Below, one piece after another: positions 6,509 to 11,682 of a stretch of 18,885 nt of DNA (the first letter of the stretch is position 1; each line of letters starts with the position of its first letter). This stretch comes from Zoogloeaceae bacterium (GTDB lineage: Bacteria > Pseudomonadota > Gammaproteobacteria > Burkholderiales > Rhodocyclaceae). Where the stretch lies: NCBI GenBank assembly GCA_031290535.1, contig JAITNI010000061.1, forward strand, positions 1-18,885, written 5' to 3'. A program made the translations under genes and the position numbers. Below the pieces are notes generated by a model. It was not told the origin of the DNA and made no database searches. It saw only the letters and a list, made by a program, of their open reading frames with translations.

Positions 6509-8662
6509 TTACAGAAATGCCCGTTTTTTTGGCAAGAAAAGCGCGGGGTCGGGGGCGTTCATTTCCTCCACAATCGCCATAACCCGCGACTGTACCTCCG
6601 TTTCTTCCGCCGTTTTTTCGCGGGGTCTTTCCAGCTTGCCCGGCACCATTTGCGCCACGGACGCAACGGGCAAAATCTCCCCTGTTTCGGGGGCGATTTC
6701 CTCCTGTTGCGCCCCTTGCAAGTTTTTTGCGCCCCGTGCAATCGTGCTCATAAGCCCTTGCGTAGCCCGCGCTTGCGCCTTCACGGCCTTTTTGTGTTGG
6801 CTTTGCGCCTTGCTGATTGCCCGCGCGTCTTCCTTGTTGTGGCCAGCGCCGCGCATTTGCGGCTTTACGGCCTTGGCAATCAGTTTATGCCCCCGGTAAA
6901 CATCTATTCCGGTGCTATAATCTTCAGGGTCAAACAGGGCAAAATATCCCTGCCCCTTGACCGCATCGGCGGTTTCTTTGCTCCAATACATCCAGCCATC
7001 CAGATAAACACGCCCATCCCGGCGCAAGGTGACTTCTGCACGGGAAAAGCGCAGGCGGTCAAATTGCGCCTCCGTAATCCGCCGGGGCACAAAACCGGGG
7101 GTGTGCATGAGTTCCTCATACATCATGATTGGGCTTTTGCCCCCCATGCCACTTCCCTTATGGGGGGAGCGGTGATACTGGCGTATTCTTTCCTCATATG
7201 CCCGGATAACATCTGCAACCGGGATGCATTTTCCTTTGTCCCATTCTTCGGGGCGGGCTTCGGGACGATTGCCAAGGTACGCGCCCCTGAATTCCGGGTG
7301 CATTTCTACGTCCTTCAGGGTTTTAAAGAGCCGTTCCACGGGTTTTGACCGCCCGCGCCCCGGTATCGCCCATGTCACTTCAATACCAAGATCAGTATAA
7401 AGACCAATGGGTTCACCTTCCTTCACTTTGCCGCGCCGCCGGAAAGGTGAGCCGCCCGTGATGCCCTTGGCGGCGGTCTCCATGCCGTTATCAGACTGTA
7501 TGCGGATTGGAATAACGCGCCCGGTATGCTTGACAGCATTAATAAATGCCTTCTGATTCAAGTCTGAAGTCAGCGCGTCGCCAAAGGCATAGCCCGTAAT
7601 ATAACGTGAGCGCACATCCATCATGGGATAAAACCAGAGCCGGAAAGGCTTGCCGCCTGCCATTTTTCCGGCAGGGTCAATGCACATTAAATCAATCCGC
7701 CGCCCGTCTATGCTCCATTCCTCATGCAGGGCGCCGGAATAACCGCGCTCAATTTTTGGCTCAAGCCGTTCCAGCGCCTTCCTGTCGCCAGACAGCGCCG
7801 CCCGTGTGGTTTCCGGCAGGTCAAACCAGCGCCGGTTAAAGGTCTTATGGCTTGGAATCTTCCCCCAGCCTTGCCGCTCTGCCTCGCGGGCGGTGGCAGC
7901 CCACGCCGCCCCGGTATTGGCTCCCGGCGCGGCGCGATGCGTCATAAAGAAAGGCCATGAATCCCCCGGAAATTCAGCCATGCGGGCATTGGTTCGCCCC
8001 GTAAGCTCTGGTAACAGCGCCGCGCCCCAATCGCAACGGGGTAGCCCCTTGATGCGGTTCAGGTAATTGATGGTGGTTCCCTGCTTGACTTCCGTAACCT
8101 CGCGCACTCGCGCATAAGCGTCCATCTTTGCCATGCCGCCGCGCACCAGTTCAAAGAACAGCGTCACCGCCGCAAGCGCCTTTTGCGCCCGCGCCTGACA
8201 TTTGGGCGACGCTGCGTTATAGCGCTGCTGCAAAAACTCCCGATCCTCCTCATCAAGCCGCGATTCGCCAGCGCCCGCCGCCGCTGGCGCTTGCGCCAGC
8301 CAGTACCGCGCCTGTGCTTCCGGGGACAAACCAGACAACGGAATCCGGTACGCCTCGCCCCCGTTGCCGGATTCCTTATATGTGCCGGGGTATTTGTCTG
8401 CGAGGATTCTTTTGCGAATTGCCCGCATGGTAACGCCCTCTAATTTTGCCGCTTCCTCAACATCAAAAAGGGGGGTCAAAAGTTCCGACCTTTGGCAAGG
8501 CTTGGCAGAAGAAAAATGCACGGGCTTGCCCTCCTCATTTCCCTGTCCTGTAAGGCTTTCTATGGGGTCGGAACCATTTTTAGGGGCTACGCTCTCAAGT
8601 TCCGACCTTTGCGGCAAAAGGTCGGAACCAAAACCCGGCTTTTTTGGGGCTTGCTTACGCAT
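6509..8662 (-). CDS. A: MuA-type DDE transposase
   Basis: 717 residues from ATG 8662, chosen because GGGAGG lies 6 bases upstream; ATGs at 8680 and 8707 are less well placed. It cuts and joins the element ends. Around 63-125 lies a winged-helix-type end-binding region (LFDVEEAAKLEGVTMRAIRK). The integrase-like core holds D319 (WSIDGRRID), D391 (IQSDNG) and E443 (GRSKPVERLF), the expected DDE triad. A Mu-type C-terminal barrel (VTLRRDGRVYLDGWMYW, YFALFDPEDY) and a basic tail for B contact follow. MuA is 663 residues. The start overlaps the ner-like stop by 8 bases, so translation is coupled. The first ~60 residues are low in complexity and coded by the repeats at 8480-8628; no enhancer-binding domain like that of MuA is evident there. 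Confidence 0.95.
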   Translation of the reverse strand: MRKQAPKKPGFGSDLLPQRSELESVAPKNGSDPIESLTGQGNEEGKPVHFSSAKPCQRSELLTPLFDVEEAAKLEGVTMRAIRKRILADKYPGTYKESGNGGEAYRIPLSGLSPEAQARYWLAQAPAAAGAGESRLDEEDREFLQQRYNAASPKCQARAQKALAAVTLFFELVRGGMAKMDAYARVREVTEVKQGTTINYLNRIKGLPRCDWGAALLPELTGRTNARMAEFPGDSWPFFMTHRAAPGANTGAAWAATAREAERQGWGKIPSHKTFNRRWFDLPETTRAALSGDRKALERLEPKIERGYSGALHEEWSIDGRRIDLMCIDPAGKMAGGKPFRLWFYPMMDVRSRYITGYAFGDALTSDLNQKAFINAVKHTGRVIPIRIQSDNGMETAAKGITGGSPFRRRGKVKEGEPIGLYTDLGIEVTWAIPGRGRSKPVERLFKTLKDVEMHPEFRGAYLGNRPEARPEEWDKGKCIPVADVIRAYEERIRQYHRSPHKGSGMGGKSPIMMYEELMHTPGFVPRRITEAQFDRLRFSRAEVTLRRDGRVYLDGWMYWSKETADAVKGQGYFALFDPEDYSTGIDVYRGHKLIAKAVKPQMRGAGHNKEDARAISKAQSQHKKAVKAQARATQGLMSTIARGAKNLQGAQQEEIAPETGEILPVASVAQMVPGKLERPREKTAEETEVQSRVMAIVEEMNAPDPALFLPKKRAFL
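8480..8628. repeat. Four alternating GTTCCGACC repeats within the 5' end of the transposase gene
   Basis: The motif GTTCCGACC occurs in + orientation at 8482 and 8599, and as its complement at 8566-8574 and 8617-8628. The last two copies make a perfect 12-bp dyad, GTTCCGACCTTT (8599-8610), 6-base centre, AAAGGTCGGAAC (8617-8628). The two + copies are in a 15-bp direct repeat AAGTTCCGACCTTTG (8480-8494, 8597-8611), 117 bp apart and in frame. The repeats encode RSEL and GSD segments of a poorly conserved N-terminal linker. They may be protein sites (an internal enhancer or operator) or a palindromic repeat that has spread into the gene. Confidence 0.8.
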
Positions 8663-8903
8663 GGTCAGCCTCCCATGCATGGTAGCTCTCCCCAGCAGTC
8701 GGGGCACATGCTACACTTGCGCCAAGGTCAGCATCTTTAAGACCAAGAGCAACGGCGATTTCATGCCCCTTGCCCCAATGGCCTTTAGATTGACCGTTAA
8801 GCGCCATGTAGACCGCAGTGCGGTTGTATCCGTGCTCTTTAGCCCATGCGGTGATAGTGCGGCCATCGCGCTTGAATCTGGCCTTAACTTGTTCGGGTGT
8901 CAT
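8655..8903 (-). CDS. Ner-like helix-turn-helix DNA-binding protein
   Basis: 82 residues from ATG 8903, with AAAGGAG about 7 bases upstream. The N-terminal ~60 residues (TPEQVKARFKRDGRTITAWAKEH and YNRTAVYMALNGQSKG) form a helix-turn-helix domain of the kind found in early regulators of Mu-like phages, where Ner turns down early and repressor transcription. A short Ala-rich tail with no recognisable motif ends the protein. It is the first gene of the early operon, divergent from the repressor at 8971, and overlaps the transposase start by 8 bases. I am sure of DNA binding; the Ner role is inferred from position. Confidence 0.8.
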   Translation of the reverse strand: MTPEQVKARFKRDGRTITAWAKEHGYNRTAVYMALNGQSKGHWGKGHEIAVALGLKDADLGASVACAPTAGESYHAWEADHA

Positions 8904-8925
8904 ATTGGCTCCTTTGTGGGGGTTG

Positions 8926-8965
8926 AACATATTTGTATGTTACACACACATTTGTGGATTTGCAA
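8926..8965 (-). promoter_or_regulatory. Early promoter with overlapping paired operator sites
   Basis: On the minus strand TTGCAA (8960-8965) and TAACAT (8937-8942) are separated by exactly 17 bases, a fair sigma-70 promoter for ner-A-B. A perfect dyad AACATA-TTTG-TATGTT (8926-8941) overlaps the -10, and a related site with the same ATTTGT centre (8950-8955) lies 19 bp away, between -35 and -10. The two sites in the gap between divergent regulator genes are the likely repressor/Ner operators. Confidence 0.7.
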
Positions 8966-8970
8966 CACTT

Positions 8971-9408
8971 ATGACTGACTTTAAAGAAATATTGTTGCGC
9001 CTCAAGCAACAGCTTGGCGTCGAAGATGACAAGGACGTTGCAGAGGCGCTTGGCTTGAAAGCCAATGCTTTCAATGCCCGTAAGAAGCGCGAGAGCTTCC
9101 CGGAGACAGAGCTTTACGCCCTTGCCGCCAAGCGCCCAGACCTTCATTTAGATGTAGAGTACGTACTTACTGGAAGGGCGTTTTTAGAGCGGTTCGGAGA
9201 AAAGGTGCGTACTGCCACAGTTCGTAGCATCAACGCTGTGACAAGAAAAATTGGTGAAATAGACGCCCATTCCGCTATGATCGAAGGTACGCCAATGTCT
9301 CATGGGTACAATGCCATCCTTGCTTCGTTTGCATCTCGGTTAAGCGATGAAGACAAGGTGGTTCTTCTGAGTGTTGCCGAATCGCTGTCAAAAAAGAACG
9401 AGGGGTAG
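8971..9408 (+). CDS. Phage repressor, CI/Mu c-like helix-turn-helix protein
   Basis: 145 residues, divergent from ner-A-B, in the place of the Mu c repressor. The N-terminus (TDFKEILLRLKQQLGVEDDKDVAEALGLKANAF up to ARKKRESFPETELYALAAKRPDL) matches the CI-type repressor N-terminal domain with its helix-turn-helix near 22-43 and the usual DVEYVLTG linker near 65-72. There is no peptidase domain; the C-terminal half is a short helical segment, probably for oligomerisation. It should hold the element in lysogeny through the sites at 8926-8955. ATG 8971 is the only sensible start in frame, but no ribosome site precedes it, so a leaderless or weakly translated message is possible. Confidence 0.85.
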   Translation: MTDFKEILLRLKQQLGVEDDKDVAEALGLKANAFNARKKRESFPETELYALAAKRPDLHLDVEYVLTGRAFLERFGEKVRTATVRSINAVTRKIGEIDAHSAMIEGTPMSHGYNAILASFASRLSDEDKVVLLSVAESLSKKNEG

Positions 9409-9478
9409 GCCTTCATGAATGCATTTCCGCTTGTGTTTTCCATATCTTTCCGCCGCTTCACGGCTAAAAATGCCATAA

Positions 9479-9498
9479 GATTTGATATAAATCAAATC
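9479..9498. promoter_or_regulatory. FNR/ANR-type box in a perfect 8-bp dyad
   Basis: GATTTGAT-ATAA-ATCAAATC, containing TTGAT-N4-ATCAA (9482-9495), the exact consensus of FNR/ANR/DNR oxygen- and NO-sensing regulators. It lies 70 bp downstream of the repressor stop and about 100 bp from the element end. No well-placed -10 was found on either strand, so the function is open. Confidence 0.5.
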
Positions 9499-9510
9499 GG
9501 CTTCCGTCCG

Positions 9511-9550
9511 CCATCCCGCCCCATCCCGCCTCATTCCGCCTCATCCCACG
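9511..9550. repeat. Four tandem 10-bp repeats near the left end
   Basis: Four back-to-back units: CCATCCCGCC, CCATCCCGCC, TCATTCCGCC, TCATCCCACG. On the minus strand the core is CGGGATG every 10 bp, about one helical turn. The array lies 46-86 bp inside the left end. The same CATCCCGC core recurs at the right end (2085-2137), in the same chromosomal direction. Confidence 0.75.
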
Positions 9551-9570
9551 TTTTCGCCCTGATTTTGTAA

Positions 9571-9596
9571 ATTTCAGTATCTTCTGTCCCCTGACA
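9571..9596 (-). repeat. Left terminal inverted repeat of the Mu-like element
   Basis: Read on the minus strand from 9596, TGTCAGGGGACAGAAGATAC, pairing with the right end at 2017-2042. The last element base is 9596, giving ...CCTGACA, with the 3' CA that DDE transposases need. The tssM frame becomes recognisable directly after it. Confidence 0.78.
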
Positions 9597-10411
9597 CCCA
9601 GGCAGAAGTTCAGGTTGAACGCACACTGGCCACACTCGCCTATCAGGTCAGCAATCCCTGTCGGCAAGGCATTGATGGGTATTATCCCTTTGCCGACAGC
9701 GAATACGATGCGTCCGTGGAAGATTTTACCCGCGTCTTTGCCGCAGGCGGCGCGGCGGATGAATTTTTTCAGAAACAGCTTGCCTCCTATGTGGATGTTG
9801 GAGAACGCCCCTGGCGCTACAAAACCCAGGCGACCCTGGGGATGAGCGACAGTCTGGCGACAGGGTCTGGGATGTCTGCGGCCATGCCGACAGCCAGCAA
9901 TCTTCCGACATTGCAGGGCGAATACCTGAAGCAGTTACAGCGCTATATCCCGAATCCAGACGCTTTTGCCCAGATTCAGTCCATCCGCGAAGTCTTTTTT
10001 CGGGAAGTGGGCAGCAAAAAAATGGCCTGGAAAATGGATTTCAAGATCGTTGAGCTGGATCCGAGCATCGTTGAATTCATGATCAATATTGATGGGCAGA
10101 CCCAGCGCTATGTTCACGGCCCGATACAGGTCTTTTCCGTCAATTGGCCCGGCCCGCGTGGCGGTTCTGTCGCGGAAATGTCCGCCAATCCCCGCGTTCG
10201 TCCAGAAACTTCCACCATCATTGCCAACGGCCCCTGGGCCATTTTCCGCCTGCTGGATCGGGGCAAAATCATCAACACGGCCAATCCAGACCGGGTGCTG
10301 GTCGAGTATGATTTTGATGGTCGCAAGGTTTTGCTGGAAATCAGCACCGGCGGCCAGCAGAATCCTCTCAGCACCAGACTCCTCAAGAATTTCAGATGCC
10401 CCGGATTATGA
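9597..10411 (+). pseudogene. tssM: TssM (IcmF/VasK) C-terminal fragment, 5' part lost at element insertion
   Basis: About 271 codons of the C-terminal periplasmic part of TssM, the inner-membrane anchor of the T6SS that joins TssJ and TssL. Diagnostic segments are CRQGIDGYYPF (codons from 9659), DFTRVFAAGGAADEFFQKQL, the WRYK and SIREVFFREVGSK regions, FMINIDGQTQRYVHGPIQ, VNWPGPRGG and a C-terminal GPWAIFRLLDRG. Full TssM proteins are about 1,100-1,200 residues, so some 900 residues with the transmembrane and NTPase-like parts are gone. The frame is open upstream only to 9563, which includes element bases, and has no sensible start; GTG 9716 lies inside a conserved part. The stop overlaps the tagF start. 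The product, if any, could not anchor a secretion machine. Confidence 0.88.
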
Positions 10412-11253
10412 TGCGACGATTGCTCTCTGGATTATGGCCTCAACCCTTGGTCAGCCCGATCGCGCTATGGGGAAAAATGCCCTGTCGCGGCGACTTTATC
10501 CGGCACAATTTACCGTATGAGCAGGGAGAAGCACTGCAAGTCTGGGTAAGCCAAAAACGCAAGATTCTGTCGCCCGCCGAGCCGGAAAGCCCACCGCGCA
10601 AGGTGAAGCAAGGCATTCCCTGGCATTCGCTGGAACCTCAAAAGACCAACCCCCGACAGTCTGCTGATCCCCTGACCACAGGACAAGCTGCCCAGCCCTG
10701 GTGCTTTCTCCTCCCCCCGGAAAGCTTGCCGTTTTCGACGGATCGCTACCTGATCGGCGTGTGGATGGACTCCTCTGACAAGGTGGGGCGGGAATACCCC
10801 CTGATGATGTTCCAGACGGCAACCGCCCGCTGGGTGAAGCAATATTTTGCCGCCCATGCGGAACAGCCGTGCGAATGGCTCTTTCATGCGGCCCGGATGA
10901 TTTCCAATTCAATCTATGCCCAGGAAGATGAAATAGACCGTCCCATTGAGCGCAATGGCGAGATCGACCCTATCACCATTCTGGTCGCGCAACTGAATGC
11001 GATCTGGTCTTTGTATGCGCCCAACTGGCGGCACTTTCTGGGAAAGCGTCTCCAGTTCCCCGGCCAGATGGAAGAAGACCAGATTCAAAGGCTTGTGGGG
11101 TCCCCCCACCCTGACGATCCTGTCCGACATCAGGAAGGTGTGCGTTTTTTGCCTTGGGCAAACTGGCCGGATTGCGTGTTGAATCCGCACACGCATGAAT
11201 ATTTCTGGCAACAAGACCTGCGCGGCAGGTTCATTGGCGCGGTGCAGGGGTGA
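10396..11253 (+). CDS. tagF: TagF / ImpM-family T6SS accessory protein
   Basis: 285 residues. TagF (ImpM, SciT) is a post-translational repressor or modulator of T6SS activity in several bacteria. Evidence is the N-terminal GKMPCRGDFIR (about 22-32), the family signature, then WCFLLPPESLPF, LIGVWMDSSDKVGREYPLMMF (about 119-139) and FLPWANWPDCVLNP near the C-terminus. The segment 45-95, rich in Pro and Gln, is an insertion of low similarity. ATG 10396 and ATG 10408 are both possible; the latter makes an ATGA overlap with the tssM stop, and neither has a good ribosome site, so translation is likely coupled to tssM. With tssM cut, tagF has lost its native promoter unless the element reads out into it. 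Confidence 0.85.
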   Translation: MPRIMMRRLLSGLWPQPLVSPIALWGKMPCRGDFIRHNLPYEQGEALQVWVSQKRKILSPAEPESPPRKVKQGIPWHSLEPQKTNPRQSADPLTTGQAAQPWCFLLPPESLPFSTDRYLIGVWMDSSDKVGREYPLMMFQTATARWVKQYFAAHAEQPCEWLFHAARMISNSIYAQEDEIDRPIERNGEIDPITILVAQLNAIWSLYAPNWRHFLGKRLQFPGQMEEDQIQRLVGSPHPDDPVRHQEGVRFLPWANWPDCVLNPHTHEYFWQQDLRGRFIGAVQG

Positions 11254-11314
11254 AGCGCGATGCCCATTGCTTATGCGGCAGCGCGTTTGATGATTTTGCA
11301 TAGGAACGAAAATC

Positions 11315-11361
11315 TTCCTGCCGGTCATTTTATGCGATATAGTGTCGCCTCCTGAAGAGGC
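11315..11361 (+). promoter_or_regulatory. Possible promoter and small hairpin upstream of the PAAR gene
   Basis: The 131-base gap after tagF is AT-richer than its surroundings. TATAGT (11338-11343) matches the -10 consensus at 5 of 6 bases; a poor -35 (TTCCTG, 11315-11320) lies 17 bases upstream. A 5-bp hairpin GCCTC-CTGAA-GAGGC (11347-11361) follows in the leader. A separate promoter for PAAR-vgrG-rhs is plausible but unproven. Confidence 0.4.
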
Positions 11362-11384
11362 TGAACTGTTTCGGAGCACACAAC

Positions 11385-11651
11385 ATGTCCCGTATCAAGC
11401 TGCACGGCAAACCTCGCATTCGGATTGGCGACGTCACGACGCACGGCGGCGTGGTGCTTACCGGCAGCGCCACGCTCAGGGAAGACGGCATTCCGGTCTC
11501 GTGCAAGGGCGATCAGGTCACGTGTCCGCTCTGCAAACCCCATGTTTTTGTCATTGCCGAAGGCTTTGAAACCTGTCTGGATCACGGCATCCCCATCGCG
11601 GCGGAAGGCCACCAGACCACCTGTGGCGCCAAACTGGTCGCCGTTTCGTAA
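11385..11651 (+). CDS. PAAR-domain T6SS spike tip protein
   Basis: 88 residues consisting only of a PAAR domain: IRIGDVTTHGGVVLTGS near 12-28, PVSCKGDQVTCPLC (37-50), DHGIPIAAEGHQTTCGAKLV (66-85). PAAR proteins cap the VgrG trimer with a zinc-held cone and link effectors to it. Candidate zinc ligands are H20, H53 or H67, H76 and C80; five cysteines are present, more than the fold needs. The start has CGGAG 11 bases upstream. The gene is 31 bases before vgrG, so the tip, spike and Rhs cargo form one unit. The Rhs protein here has no PAAR domain of its own, so this protein probably serves it. Confidence 0.92.
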   Translation: MSRIKLHGKPRIRIGDVTTHGGVVLTGSATLREDGIPVSCKGDQVTCPLCKPHVFVIAEGFETCLDHGIPIAAEGHQTTCGAKLVAVS

Positions 11652-11682
11652 CCCCCTCCCACGACATCAAGAGAACCCTATC

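Larger units (their letters stand above)
9409..9570. other. Non-coding left subterminal region of the element
   Basis: No gene is seen between the repressor stop and the left terminal repeat. The region holds a perfect 8-bp dyad (9479-9498) and a tandem 10-bp repeat array (9511-9550), described separately. A weak hairpin GCCG-CTTCA-CGGC followed by TAAAAA near 9453-9470 could end repressor transcription, but is too short to call a terminator. Confidence 0.55.
2017..9596 (-). mobile_element. Compact Mu-like transposable element with capsid genes (complete by its ends)
   Basis: The limits come from matching termini: reading inward, TGTAAGCGGACAGAA at 2017 and TGTCAGGGGACAGAA at 9596 (17 of the first 21 bases agree). 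Inside are a repressor, Ner-like protein, MuA, MuB, a 56-residue protein, Mor, I (protease), T (capsid) and a decoration-like protein, in Mu order and on one strand except the repressor. Genes that Mu-like phages need for lysis, packaging (terminase), the portal and tails are all missing. Retained frames are intact, with spacings of 12-50 bases or overlaps. The 5 bases outside each end (CGGCG at 2012-2016, CCCAG at 9597-9601) do not match, so there is no target-site duplication. Known: Mu and Tn7 relatives end in TGT/ACA and make 5-bp duplications. Inferred: a satellite-like or deleted mini-Mu whose flanks were rearranged after insertion. Confidence 0.85.

Noticed and set aside
8818..8970. Upstream extension of the repressor to an ATG at 8818.
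   Set aside because: It would run through the ner-like gene and the operator region; ATG 8971 gives the proper repressor N-terminus.
9511..9550. Tandem repeats considered as a CRISPR array.
   Set aside because: Units are 10 bp with no spacers and no cas genes are nearby.
9550..9576. Alternative left end at 9576 (TGAAATTTAC inward, with CGAAAACG at about position 21, like Mu L1).
   Set aside because: The end at 9596 gives a far better match to the right terminus (17 of 21 bases), so the CGAAAA is taken as an internal site.
2005..9650. GGTCA at 2005-2009 before TG and GGTCA at 9646-9650 after CA, which looks like a 5-bp target duplication.
   Set aside because: Position 9645 lies inside sequence that already fits TssM (L..L..V...CRQ...G.YPF pattern), and no inverted repeat supports that end, so the 5-bp match is probably chance.
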